Source: Synchiropus splendidus
Lineage: Eukaryota > Chordata > Actinopteri > Syngnathiformes > Callionymidae
Length of the DNA stretch: 64,000 nt
Direction of reading: 5' to 3'
Assembly (NCBI RefSeq): GCF_027744825.2
Contig: NC_071342.1
Span: 8,699,501 to 8,763,500 of the forward strand
Shown here: positions 24,613 to 36,844 of the stretch, piece after piece
How positions within the stretch are numbered: the stretch's first letter is position 1
Layout: each line of letters opens with the position of its first letter
The notes under the pieces: generated by a model
Told to the model about the DNA's origin: nothing
Seen by the model: only the letters and a program-made list of their open reading frames with translations
Databases searched by the model: none
Made by a program: the position numbers and the translations under genes

Positions 24613-27600
24613 CTGTGAAATATGTCGCCGTAAGAAATTGAGGGACAGTTGATCTGCATGGCATAGCCACATTGTTCCAAAAAAAGTGTCTTTGTCCTCA
24701 AAAATAATTCCTGGTTTCCAAGACTAAATAAACTTCCAGAGTCTTTGCTCAGCCATTGACGTGGCAATATTGTTGTCGTGTCCTCTTACAGACTGCCATG
24801 TCGCTCACGCCCCATGACTCACCATAGTCACCATTGTACCTCTTTTTTGTTCAGATACTGACAGTTGTCAGTTGTCTATTTTGTCGCTGGGCGACTCAAT
24901 CTGCCTTGACATATAGGCTTTCAGTTACATCAAGTGTTTCCTCCCTTGCGTCATTTCCTGATGCCATGGGCAGCGAGTCACCAGATTGTCTGACAGGTTA
25001 AGAAAGGCAGTTAGGGACGAGACTTGGGGTGGTATTCCAATTCAGTTTTGTATATATAAAGTGAAATTTCATGTCACTGTATATGTAGTATCTAATGTGA
25101 ACTAGACTGGCTGTGGGGACCCTCCTGACCTTGACTCACGGTGCCACATTTTCCGGATGTATATATGTTATAAACATCACCATTGACATAACAATGAAGG
25201 CTGAAGATACTACAAGTAACATCCGACTTATGACCTGCTCAACTTACATCTACCCGTACTTACGACCACGGCCAGCAGATGCTTTTTTTTTAATTCAACG
25301 TCTGGCACCGTAGCACCTAGCAGCCCAGCAACGCGTACGACCGTTATTTTGAATGGCATTTGACTTTTGTCCAATCAGACTTACTGTTCTCTTGACTGAC
25401 TGGTTGGTTGGAACCGATCCCGGTTGTGAGTCGGTTCTTACTTGACGTCAGGGAATGCTGTGGGATGGAATTGAAATGCCTAATGTGTCAACATGCAACA
25501 TGAATAGCTGACTTATGCGTCAACTTGACAACCGCCATTTTGTGACACCTCAAAAGAGAGAATGTGTGTGTTGCCTTGTATAAATTTGTCAACAGACCCA
25601 TAAAACTGCCAGAACGGTGGGACATTTCTACTTGGTCAGTTCCGTAGTTCCTCAGCGACCTCATAGGCGCCGGAGACGTGCGGGCAAAAGGCCACCCGTG
25701 TCAAGTCTGGCTTCCCTCTCATACACGTAGATCGAAAATAGCACAATCCCGAAATGTCACCGAGCTGAGCAGAAGATGGGAGTGAAAACTGTATTTCCGC
25801 CGGAGTTGGAGCCTCTCCGCTCCACTGGCATGGCAAGTGTGTTGTGCCAAGGAAATTAATTAAACTGGCGGTCCGTCATTTCGATCGACTGATGAAATCA
25901 ATCCCAATTTGGAGGGCTTTTCAGTTGTTACTGTTGTGGTTGGCACCAGTGTCTCACAGACCTTGTGTGGGGGGTAATAGACTGAAAAGATGACAGGTCC
26001 CAAAACGCTTGTGCGCAAGCCGCTGCTTAAAAAAAGAGCCACATAAAACTGTAATATAATTCTTTACTTCAGTCGGTGATGATGCTGATGACAGACTTGT
26101 TTCCAGACTGAAGTGAAGGTCCAGAGATGAGTAGCTGATCGGCTTATTAAAGGAAGAAAGTCAACAAAAGTGATCAGGAATCAAGTTGATAAACAAGGAA
26201 ATCCCTCTATACTTTCCTCATTTTTCAGCATTTCCCATCAGGTCTTGCCACAGCTAGTCGGCCTCTTCGCCCTCAACCTATCTGTGCCATCCTCCTGCAC
26301 CACACTTTAGCCAGGGACTGATCGATGATTCTTTATCCACTTAAGAGAGCAGAAATAAATAAAAATAAATAGGACACAACAATGAAAAAAATACATATGA
26401 TAGTGAATTCTTTTGCAAAACTATGTTCCCTGGTGAAAGACTTGATCATCCCAGGCTTATAGAGTGAAGGTGTGTTACCCACAATCCTGGGTACTGGCTG
26501 CCTTCCTGTTCCAACTGGGAGGAGTCCCTGGGGCAGACCAAGTGAATGCCTCTGTATTCTGAGGTTAGTGGAGAGAGGATCATCTGGCTGCTTTTCTGCA
26601 AAAGCTTGGGTAAGTGAAAGACAATGGAAGGAAGAATTGAAATGACGAACCATATGCTTTGTGGCCCGAGGCAGTCTAATATTACAGACAGGCAAGAATA
26701 GCAGTGAGCACGGTAACAAAACAAAAAACAAAAAATCACAAGATGGTTGTGAATTAGGACGCTCCACTGGAGACCAGCATCACACACTGTGTCACCATTA
26801 TCGCTTGAGTACATTTCAGATACATCCACCAGTGAGTACGTGTTCTCCAGTTTTTCCACCACTTGCCCACTTCACGGCGACCTCCTGCTGATCATCTACT
26901 GTGAATGCTGAAATAAATGCTGTCACCATGGACGCTGGCATTAGGGTCATGAAATCTGATCTGCAACCGTCCGGGAAATATGAGTCATAAAGAAATAGCA
27001 TTTCACACTGACACTGTGTGCTAAAGGAAACAAGATTCTGTTCTTTGTGGGGGGAACTGTTTGGTTTCTTGTATTGATCCTGAAGCATAACCAATGCAGG
27101 TTATGATTTCAAAGTTCATGTGTGGAGAATGGAAATTTCCAACCCGGAATTGCACCCGGTGTTCTGAGGCTTTACCCTCATGGGAAAAGCATCTGACTTG
27201 CTCTCTAACGCATAAGCCACAATTGCTCAAAGGCGTCTGACTCAGCTCCATTTTGGGTCCCAACAGCGGGTTAGAACAAATGTACGTCGCTCCCACTGCT
27301 CTGCAACTCCAATTATTCTCCCGCCCGATCAATGGCGTGTCCCCAGGTACCTGAACTTCTTTGGGATAAGTACTTGTTGTGGAGAAAGTCGTTTGTTTCC
27401 AGCTTGGAACTACATGCCTCTGATTGATCCTGGACTGTGCAGTTTCAACTGGAATACCAAAAGATCCTCAGGGTGTTGAAGGTCGAGGGCCGATGCCCTG
27501 ATCACGTCCAGACTTAAGGACAACAGTGTCGATTGAAACGGAGAAAGTAAAGTCACATGTGTAAACAAAGAAACAAATGTATTTTTTTTCGAAGTATAAA

Positions 27601-27640
27601 ATACATGGAAGCCACTTCTTTAGTAAACTCTATATTAGCA
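24613..27640. other. Non-coding, no gene supported
   Basis: Contains a fragment at about 25460-25510 matching part of the 14.4-kb repeat. The longest ORFs (144 and 138 codons at 26333-26862, minus strand) overlap each other in different frames and show no domain or splice support. Confidence 0.35.
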
Positions 27641-27649
27641 GACCTAAAA

Positions 27650-27830
27650 TGATAGGGCCAGTCGAGTGGGACGGGAGTCTATACCTGGAGCAGAGGCACC
27701 CTGGCCTGGATGCCAGTCCACCGCCAGTGGGAGGAAACCAGAGTGCGCAGAAAAACAGGCAGAACATCCAAACTCTATATACACAAGTTCCCAATATTTT
27801 CCCAGAGCTGCAGTGGAAGCCAAACCCTTC
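27650..27830 (+). repeat. Degenerate dispersed repeat fragment
   Basis: Phrases CACCCTGGCCTGGATGCCAG, GTGGGAGGAAACCAGAGTGC and GCAGAACATCCAAACTC match, with substitutions, a repeat very common in teleosts. Related text occurs at 32725-32850 and, more weakly, at 6460-6505. An 86-codon ORF over it is incidental. Confidence 0.5.
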
Positions 27831-27839
27831 TTCTTGAAC

Positions 27840-28940
27840 CAGTCAGAGCCAAGATTTGCAGTGCAGTATGCGAACAATTGATCAAGAACAAAAAGACGAC
27901 GCGCCACGACTCTCTGTTGAAAGATCTGACGGACCTAGCGTTGGCACAGAGAAATCTTTTTAATGCTTCAACTTTAGACCCGCAGATGAGTGACCTACTT
28001 TTTCCAATGTGACTGAAGAGTCTGGAGAAGTTGCCCAAGTCGTCGGAAACTCCCGATGCAAGTAACGCGACAAGTGTCACCAAGTCGCACTTAGCGTGAA
28101 AGTACGATCATAAGCCAGTGGTCAGAAGTGGGAACATTTGTTTAAATCCTGAACAGTAGCACCGCGAGCGGAGACGGCTCGCCTAAGAGACTTCCCACAT
28201 CTTCAATTCCATTTCTACAGCGTTGGTTTTCCAGTGGAAGCTTGAATATTTTGTGGAGAAGAAACAAGAAGGCCTCTCCTGAGGCTCAGCTGCCGTTTGA
28301 TGAGACCAGCCTTAATGTTCTTTTCAGAGATTTCATCATGGAAATGAGTTTGCTGGGGCTGTTGTCTGTCGCCGGTCAAACACAGCCGGAGACACGCTCA
28401 CTTCTCAAGGACTCCTTCATAAACAGTTTAGTTTATTATGCACTCCAAGATAAATCGACTTTGCCAAATGCAGCGGGGCTGTCTGGAGCGATAGTTTGTG
28501 AGCGCCGCTGAAAAGGTGAGCTGCGTCTTTGCACCGTTTATTTTTACGAACCTGGCGAACTACAAACTCGACAGTTGTCATTTCTTGTCAGTTTGATTGT
28601 GATGCAAATTCTGCTGTTTGCCAGCAAGTCAGGGAGACGAACGCTGCTGAGATAAATAGTTTCCATGTTGATAATGTGAAAGCTATGATGACTAACCGTT
28701 AGCGTGACGCTGAAACAACACAAACTGAACTAGAAAAAGCAAGATAAGTGTCATTTGAACAGTACATCTGTTGAGGTATTAAAGGACCTGCAAAGTAGTG
28801 TGTCGTGTCAGACAGATGTGATGTTAAATTGATGGAGAAAATGTAAAAAGGTGTACCTGTTTGGCCTCTGTCAGAAATGTGACGACAAAAAAGACTTTTT
28901 GTGTAATTTTTAATTTAATGTAATGAGTCAGTTCTAATGG
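27840..28940. other. Non-coding, no gene supported
   Basis: ORFs at 27710-28012, 27775-28083 and 28242-28511 sit on both strands. They lack motifs, and no acceptor or donor pair gives a convincing exon. Confidence 0.35.
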
Positions 28941-28943
28941 AAA

Positions 28944-29241
28944 TGGGGATGCCAAGACTAGTAGAGTATGACTACCTGCATTAGCGTACTCAAGTACTTA
29001 TGCCATTAGACTTAGTTACTTTGAGGTTTTGTTTCGTTTTTTTCCCCCTTAGATATGGTTGTTTTATCAACATTCCTCAGTATGTTTTCTTGTACATGGG
29101 TTATGGTTAAAAGTTTCACTACAGCACAAACACCAATATGACAAAATCGTCAAAAGCTGAAATTCAAAAAATCGGTTTCATGGTATCGGTGGCCATCCTA
29201 TCAGTACAAGTACTCAAACCCGGTATTGGTATCCATCCCCA
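28944..29241 (+). mobile_element. hAT-like MITE remnant (about 300 bp)
   Basis: TGGGGATGCC near 28943 and CATCCCCA at 29233-29241 form short terminal inverted repeats. Inside, the right part has the phrases TCAGTACAAGTACTCAAACC and GGTATTGGTATC typical of small hAT-type elements in fish, and the left part has GCGTACTCAAGTACTTATGC. There is no transposase. Confidence 0.4.
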
Positions 29242-29244
29242 ATT

Positions 29245-30370
29245 CAATATATATTTAATATATAATATACATATGAATATATATTATTATACAGGCAATA
29301 ACTAACAAAGGGTTAAAATATTGGGTCAAAAAATACATTTCGATGTGTACTCTCCAAGTACTTTTGTACTTTGAAATAAGTTGTTTTCTGCTGAAATTGT
29401 ATTTTGAACCAGATCAGTTGAAACTAATTAAAAAAAAAATAAATGAAAATAATTCCTCGCTTCTGTGCCAGACTGTTCCTTTGATTTTTAATTGGTCGGT
29501 TTCAGCTTGGTTAACAGTCACATGAGCTAAATCAGTCACATGAAATGAAAAACAGCCTCCGACTCCTCGTACAAACTCAAGTGTCTGTTCCAAACATGAC
29601 GTGATCAGTTGATTCATTTCTGTCACAACAAATACCAGCTGCAAGCTGTAATTAATGAGCCACAAAACCAGTGAGGAGCCGAGAAACTTATCACTGAGTG
29701 TGTAATTGGCCTTGTCATGAGTTGTTTTCACGTTCAAATAAATATGGCGGCCACAGGAAATGACATTCCTCCGTGAAGCCGCTCCACCTTTCCGCCTGCT
29801 TTGCCCAGATGAATCCATCAGATTTACCAGAGACAAGCATTTGCTTGTTCTTATCTTCAGCTGCAGTTCTTATTTCCTCCAATTTCAGAACCCATCGCCT
29901 GCTCCAGTTAGGGAAGGAAACGGTTTGAGAGCAGATGGAAAAAAAAAGTTTGGCGAAACGTTGCCTGAAAACAAACTTTTCATTTGAGGCTGCAGCCAAG
30001 TTGCCTCAAGCTGTTGGAGAATATTGACATCCTGTTAGTTCCTCCTTCACATGGCTGTTAGACGCGTTCTTGCACACAAGGTTTATCAAAAGGTGAACAT
30101 CCTTTTCAATGTGTTGGCGGTCGCTGCAATGTTTGATGGATATTGAGTTGTAAAGTGCTGGACGTGTATAGTGTCCTCCGATGAATGAAATCAGTGCAGT
30201 TGGAATCAAATCGGATCGAATTTGTGCAGTTGCAGAGAGCGACAAATAGGCAATGGATCGACAAATAGACATCCGCAGAAGTTTTTTGGGGAAGACGTCC
30301 GCTCATATCAGCAATTTCTCCCCAGCATTTAACTCCGACTTTGGGTGTGGGAATATTTCTGTCGTGTTTG
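29245..30370. other. Non-coding, AT-rich at the left end
   Basis: 29240-29450 is strongly AT-rich. The 140-codon minus-strand ORF at 29414-29836 and its overlapping neighbour at 29715-29999 have no recognisable domain. Confidence 0.35.
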
Positions 30371-30372
30371 TT

Positions 30373-30584
30373 CAGTCGATGAGGCACCATGAAACAGTAT
30401 TGCAGGGTTAATGAAACAGCGTCCTGATTTTCAGAGGCCACCAGATGGCGCTCTTGGTTTAGAAGTGATGTGAGGTTTCATCGAGTTAGTTGTTCAAGTT
30501 CTAACACTTTACAGTCAGCAGCGTCATCTGGTGGACTCTGAAAATCAGGACACTGTTTCATGAAACCTCATCTGGTCATCACTT
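30373..30584 (+). mobile_element. Foldback MITE, copy A, with paired CTCF-like cores
   Basis: Imperfect terminal inverted repeats: GATGAGGCACCATGAAACAG at 30379 on the left, and CACTGTTTCATGAAACCTCA at 30551-30570 on the right. CCACCAGATGGCGCT lies at 30438-30452 on the + strand, and its counterpart lies inverted at 30520-30534. The core GAGGTTTCAT...AGTTAGTTGTTCAAG matches copy C. Non-autonomous; the ends suggest a hAT-like element, but no clear 8-bp target duplication is visible for this copy. Confidence 0.75.
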
Positions 30585-30589
30585 GTCAC

Positions 30590-32720
30590 AGATCAAACTT
30601 GCAACACAAGCAACAGACACGGTTTTATTATTGCAATATTTGCCAACAGAAACTATGAACACTTTAAGACACTTTCAAGACACAAGTTCCTAACATACTT
30701 TACGTTGTTATTGTCAAACACATGTCAACCTTTTGTCCAAATTTTCATATGAGTGACTTCAGTTTCCCTCCGAAGCATCTCACTCGTGAACAAGCTTGAA
30801 TCTGCCACGCTGACCTTCGAGACGCACGTCTTTCAACTGCCGTCACTTGTTTTGGTGCGACTTTTTTTTTTCTTTGCGACTACAGTATGATAAACACCCA
30901 GAACAGACGCCGGTGTGGAATAAAACATAACCTTGCCAGGTCTAGTTTAATTAACAGTTTCCTCAAATACCCCGGGAGCCTGTCTTCAAAAGGAATAATA
31001 AATGATGTAAAATTTTCTTAAACCCACACATTAGCTCGACGACATTGGGGACACGCACACAATGAAAATAAACAAGTGGTCCAGACCTTGATCAGCGATG
31101 TGTTTATTAGTTGGGGGATGTTTCCGGCTTCCCCGAGTTCTTTACTGCTGATGTCCATAAATCCTCTTTGTCGGTACCGTTCAAACACGGGATTATTTTT
31201 CGCGTGAAGAGGTTTAAACAAGGGTGTAACCTTGAACAAAATCTGGTCCTTTCATCTGACAAACAGCCGAGCTTTATCCTTTCTACATGTTTCCTCCGTG
31301 TCCCTCCTGCTTTGTCTGTCTGGCTCAGCTGGACGGATCAGAGGGAGATTCATGTCCCAGGGAGAGTATTTGTCAGTAACAGATCAGCCGGTGATGCCGC
31401 TGTGGCAGCTATCTCCATCACCGGGTGCCTTCCCTCCCCTGCATTGATCAAATCCCGGCGTGTGGTTAAATGGGATCTGGAAAAGCATCAGCTGCCCGGG
31501 AGTCCACCTAACTGCTGGCTGCGTGTCCGGCGTCCCTCTCCATTTGAATGACGCTGATTTCTTTATACAGTCTTCCCCCCGAAAAAACCCTCAAACAGAC
31601 ACTTGTTTGTGATCAAGTCCTCATCCTGTTCTGGATGTCATTACACGCTCGTCTTCTGCCCAAAATCCCATAATAGACTTGTCGGATGTGTCGGTGCCAT
31701 CACACTCTAACACACTCCGACACCGACTCCATAGCTCTTCTGTATTCTCCAGGGGGACACGAGAAACAAGGTGTCGTGAGATGGACAGACACAATCACAC
31801 ATCTGTCACTCGCACGTCTCTGTCTCACTTACATAGTTTGACAGGAGACGTTTCACAGAGTTTCTGCGGAAAGCTGCGGTTTCCGTTGAGATGCCGCACG
31901 CTGCCTGCTGGGGACTGGAGAAGGTTGATATTTAATGCAGTGATTTATGGCTTTTATTTGCAAAAGAGCTGCACTGAGGCTTTGTCGAATTTCAAGTACA
32001 GACAAAAGCTCACAAATGTTTTCCTGGTCATTTGTGTGTTTTATTGCTCCAAAATAAAGCAAGTTTTAAAATAGTTGGCTGCACATATTATTACTTTTTA
32101 TTATTGTTGTTGTAAGTAGTATTAGCACTACTGCCACTATTATTGATAATAGTGAATCAAATACATTTTAATATTTAGTTTACATTAGATGTCTTCATCT
32201 CTTAATACACAAGAAAATAATATATACAGTATAATTGAAAACTAATTAAAACAAAATCCAACAAAATGTTTCATAGTGATATTGAGAATTAGCTGTGAAA
32301 TATGTCTTGGATATATAATATTGGCTTTCTCTGGTCTATGTGGGAAAATAAGTTTATATATATTTTTAATTCATAAGCAGAGCCAGCATGCTCCACAAGA
32401 GAGGAAGGCAAATCTTTCATTCACAAATGTATTTTTAAAATCTTCAAATGAAAATTAAAACAGTGTTTGTTCATATTTTTTTATATATTGGAAATATCAA
32501 ACGACTACAACACAACTTTTTTATGATTAAATGATTCAATTATTAAATAATTTATTTATTTACTTATTTTTTAATATGATGTTCTTTTCTAAATAAAACC
32601 TTCAACCAACTTAAGGTGTCATGGCAAAAAAAAAGAAAACAAAACAAAAGGCAGCTCTACGTCTTTGTGTAAAATAGAAATTGATATCAACTGGAAAAAA
32701 TAAAGGTCGCCCCCACTCTT
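30590..32720. other. Non-coding; possible conserved element at 31.0-31.6 kb
   Basis: The 31080-31560 block has the longest ORF of the window (146 codons from 31111), yet it has no start context, splice signal or domain, and a second frame is open beside it. That pattern fits a GC-balanced conserved non-coding element or chance. 32080-32600 is strongly AT-rich. Confidence 0.35.
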
Positions 32721-32724
32721 TATT

Positions 32725-32850
32725 TAAGTTTTTAGATTGTGGGAGGAAACTGAGTGTGTACAGAGGAGACCCCCAGCACTAGCAAGAGGAGGGCATAGAA
32801 ACTCACTCAAAGTTAAGGGGTCCCTCCATAGTGGCCACAGATTGGAACCC
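32725..32850 (+). repeat. Degenerate dispersed repeat fragment
   Basis: GATTGTGGGAGGAAACTGAG, then CAGAGGAGACCCCCAGCAC, then GATTGGAACCCTGTGG follow the order of the same teleost repeat seen at 27650-27830. Confidence 0.5.
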
Positions 32851-34000
32851 TGTGGAAAAAAATATGCAGAAAAGTTTTTTCTTTTGTTGTTTTCATAGAT
32901 ATAATTATCCCCATTATTTCTAGTGAGCAACATCAAGTTGCAGAGCATGCAAAAGCTTCCTTCGACCATGTGATCCACATCCACGATCCACGGTTGATGA
33001 TACGTCGACACGCGTAACTGCTAAACGCAGACTTACCATGGAGATCAGAGTTTGTTGACGGTGCTGTACCTTGAGATGACGCTTCACCCAAATCACCCTC
33101 ATTACCCGGCAGGTGCGAACCTGCGGCATCCTAATGCCAGGGATTGGATAGTGGTCTGCCGGGCCCAAACAGATCGATGCGAGTCTTTCCACACATGCTA
33201 AACTGGGCTTTGGCTGTAATGAAAGTCAACCTCCCAGGAGGCAGAGGCATCACGCCAAGATGGAGTGGGAGCAAATGACTCCCCCCGTGAGTCGGCAAAG
33301 AAGAATACCTTCTTTTAGCGACGTTGTGAATGTGTCGGAGCCTGTTGAGCAACATTTTCTTCCGCCTCATTTTGGCTGGTGAGCCAACTGAGCGGCACTA
33401 ACAGGGGATGGTTGCAACAATGGCGACAGAGAGGAGGAGAGAAGGAACCGCAAGACACTTCGGGGTTGTGTTTGTGTGCGTGTTTACCTGGGGTAGCTGG
33501 ACACGCTTCCATTATACACTCGATAATGTATGTTCTTTTGGCGGTGAACACATTGAAATGAGTGTAGTGTCATCCTCCCACCACTAGGCAGCAGTGTTTC
33601 TGCCTCAGTTGGCTGGTTTAATTCACCTGAAAAGAGACAAATCAGGCAAAGTGAAAATATAACCGTTATTGTGTTATACATAAATGTGGAGATTAGCACG
33701 CTAAATTTAGCTTCCAAGAGAAATGACTCTCCAAGAATAGAAAATATAATAACACCGAAAATATGGCTTCAATTGAAAGAGATAATTGTGTTCTTGCCCT
33801 TTGAAATTTTGGTTCATCGTGGCATTGAATTTAAGAAACCCTTGCTGCGGCACATGAACGTGTGGACCTTGTATTGAATGCAGTCACATGTCGTCGCTTG
33901 AAGGTACGGCGGCCACTTTGCCATTTCGGTGCCTCAAGATGATTTTGCACTTTGTGACAAATGTTCTTTAAGTGCAAGTGGGAAATAGCTGAGCATTTTT
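32851..34000. other. Non-coding, with a structured segment at 33.1 kb
   Basis: Overlapping minus-strand ORFs at 32920-33370 have no recognisable domain. A set of nested perfect hairpins at 33105-33163 is described as a finding. The rest is unremarkable. Confidence 0.35.
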
Positions 34001-34002
34001 GT

Positions 34003-34200
34003 GCTTAGTAAAGGAAGTAAAGTACAAGTGACTACAGTAATGCTGGGTGTCCAAATGAAGGTCCTGGAATGTAAATCCCTACGCTCCCGTGTCCAGATGG
34101 TGATGCAGATCACTCCCAAAAATTGAATCATTTTTGAAAATGAAATCCAAATCTGTCCATTACTCTTCTAGTTACCATGAACACAGACAAACCAAAACCT
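34003..34200 (+). repeat. Dispersed repeat copy, relative of 36845-37150
   Basis: Shared phrases in order: GTAATGCTGGGTGTCCAAAT, AAGGTCCTGGAATGTAAATC, CGTGTCCAGAT, GATCACTCCCAAAAATTGA and AACACAGACAAACC. The same family appears on the minus strand at 12183-12330. Confidence 0.65.
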
Positions 34201-34394
34201 CCCTGACAAAGGCAATTACTCAAGTCGCTGATGAGGTTTCTGTACTTCTTGCTCAGTGTGTCATTCCTCACAGTCGTGTTGTGGTCGAGGCTTCGACCCC
34301 ACATAGTAACCAGAGTATACAGACACCAGGACCAGGGGCCACAGCACACCTTTATCACACACCTATAGTCATATACAACAGACTTTCTTATGTA

Positions 34395-35275
34395 AAAGGA
34401 ACATTTTTCAAAAATGAATCAAGAACTGAAACCACTGGAGCAAGCTCGTAGTTTGTTCTCTATTTAGTTTAGTCTCAGTCTTGACCTTAGTCCCCCCCGC
34501 CCCACCTTCCTTGATCTCAGGTTTTGCGGTCTTGACTACCACACGACCTCACAGATGACCCCTTGAGTCATTTATGCATAGCAAAGTATGGGGTGCCGAA
34601 TGTAAAAATGAAGACACACGTTTTCTTTCCTCATTTAACAGAAATCTTTGGCAATATTTTCACAGATTTAACAAATGCTTGTTGTATTTGAGGCGCTAAA
34701 ATTTAATGTTACGACCCATTGTTTAATCTCTGTAAGTGTTAAATCTAAATCTAAATCTCAGTTTTTTAAGGATTTGGACACCCTTTTCTTCCAAGTGGAG
34801 ATTTAGACAATCCCTTCTGGCTCAGGGCGTCCAAATCCTTACAACTGAGATTTTATATTTATATTTATATTTATATTTATATTTATATTTATATTTATAT
34901 TTATATTTATATTTATATTTATATTTATATTTATCATTTAACACTTACAGAGATGAAACAATGGGACGTAACATCAAATTATAGTGTCTCAAATACAACA
35001 AATATTTGTTAAATCTGTGAAAATATTGCCAAAGATTTCTGCTAAATCCGGAAAAAAACGGGTGTCTTTATTTTTACATTCGGCGTCCCACACTTTGCTA
35101 CGGATAAATGACTCAAGGGGGACTAAGGCTAAGACAGAGACTAAACCAAATAGAGAACAAACTACTAAGTATAGTGTATCAATTGTGAAAATATTGCTAA
35201 AGATTTCTGCTAAATCGAGAAACAAAAACGTGCGTCTTCACTTTTACATTCGCCGCCCCATAGCAAAGTGCAAAC
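34395..35275. mobile_element. Large imperfect hairpin (foldback) element
   Basis: The left arm (34449-34765) and right arm (34830-35165) are reverse complements over about 250 bp with scattered differences. For example AGTTTGTTCTCTATTTAGTT (34450) pairs with AAATAGAGAACAAACTAC (about 35148), and CAGATTTAACAAATGC pairs with ATTTGTTAAATCTGTG. The inner stem is GGATTTGGAC / GTCCAAATCC with a roughly 60-nt loop. A hexanucleotide array has expanded in the right arm only. Part of the right arm (34985-35098) is repeated directly at 35172-35272. Text at 34395-34530 matches the element at 44137-44462. No transposase. Confidence 0.75.
34852..34934. repeat. (TTTATA)n microsatellite, about 14 copies
   Basis: 83 bp of an essentially perfect hexanucleotide repeat, inside the right arm of the hairpin element. 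The matching place in the left arm has only three copies of a related unit, TAAATC (34739-34757). The 82-codon ORF of Tyr-Leu repeats is an artefact of this array. Confidence 0.95.
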
Positions 35276-35279
35276 AATT

Positions 35280-36840
35280 AACAGTTCTGAGAATCTAAGC
35301 AATCCAAATGATCGATCCAAATTTCAGGTGAATAGCCCTCGACGTCACTCTTCACTTTCCTGATCCGCTCTCCCTGCACTCTAAGAAGCAGCAAGCTAGT
35401 GAGATCGCCAGCAACATGTGAATTAGTCTTTCTATTTCAGAGGACATGAATGAGTCCAGCACAGAGTGGGAGCAGATGAGAATTGGCTTCAGAGGCAATA
35501 GCAGCTCCCTCCATCATCCAGTTTGTCTTGCATACTCCTTCACCCAGAATGTCCTATTTAGGCTGCGCTGCAGACATTGGGCCTTGTCACGTTGGCCGGG
35601 ACCCAACCACGTTTTTGTCAATTATCCAGCAATGGACTAGGACACATTGGAAAGGTTGAGGTGGGCCCTCTTTTGGCAAAAGTGAAATCTGCTGATGTAG
35701 ATTGACGCTTGATGTAAAGTGCCCTCACAGAACTGGCACAGAGTTAAAGAAGTGTCAACTCCATCAGGCGGCAGAGGAAATTCCGATCAGGTCCACTTAG
35801 GAGAGCGCGACGTCTTCCTCTTTTGCACGTCGAGTGACAGAGCACTCTCTCAGCTGTAAGGACCGTCGGATGTGACCTATGATGTGCGGGTCGAAATGAC
35901 TCAGCACCTGTGTCTCTCTCGTTCTCATCTGTGACTTTGTGTCATTCTCTTGCTTTCAAACTCAAAGACAGTCTATTTATAAACCACAGCAAAAACTCAC
36001 ACTTATATCATTTTACTCGCGGTTTGTTGTCGCGATGCTTGATATTTCCACTGCTCGAAAATGCCTGTGCTTCCCTTCTGGAGAGGAGGCAAAGCTGTTC
36101 TGGTTGGTTAGTAATCACTAGCTGTTATCGCTTGACCTTTCACTGAGAACTTTCCACAGTTTCACACCTCAGACTGCAAGCGGTCAGACTGCAGAGTGGA
36201 CTTCATCGATAATCATCATGTCAACATTGTATAATGCTTGTGACGTACTTCAGTGATTTAGTTACAAGGCCTGTCTACATCGAGTGGCACGACGAAACCT
36301 CACCTCATTGAAACGCACTGAGGCTGACCTGAAGGGACCTAAGTTAAGGTTTTTGATACACACCTCTGGATCCACAAAGTCGATGGCTTTAAAATTCAAA
36401 ATTAAATTGATCATCAATGTCATTAATTTATGCTTTTACTGCCTTCATACCTGTAAATATCGGCCATTTTTTTTTGTTCCATTGCTCGAAAAAAATTTTC
36501 CAATGTTGCTACAACAACACCAACTTTCAGCTGCAACCTCACAGCAAGGATGATTCGAATCTCACGCTGTGTTTGGAATGGACCCGTGTTTTCGGGGGTT
36601 TGTGTAGCGTACCCACTGTTTGAGTGCACCACACACAGGTGGAAATAAAGTTTTTAGACTCAAAAATTCGTTGCAATGTCAAATATTATTATGAAGTTAT
36701 TATGAAGTTTGAAGTTTGTTCAAAAGGCATTAAGAGGAACAAACAAATTCAAATACTAAAAAAGTCAAAAAAGTATACTAAAAAAGTAAAAAAATAGCTA
36801 AGTCTGCAGGAGTAAAAGCAAGAAGCCAAGTTGCAAATCT
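35280..36840. other. Non-coding, no gene supported
   Basis: Mixed unique sequence. The 36640-36810 part is A-rich with short AAAAAGTA repeats. Confidence 0.35.
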
Positions 36841-36844
36841 GTCC

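Noticed and set aside
26333..26862. Two overlapping minus-strand ORFs of 144 and 138 codons
   Set aside because: They overlap in different frames, are rich in Cys/Leu/Phe as expected of random AT/T-rich DNA, and have no motif.
31111..31551. 146-codon + strand ORF, the longest in the window
   Set aside because: No splice context, signal peptide, repeat or recognisable domain; a second frame is open next to it. Treated as chance or conserved non-coding DNA.
34736..34984. ORF with Tyr-Leu repeats
   Set aside because: It is the translation of the TTTATA microsatellite.
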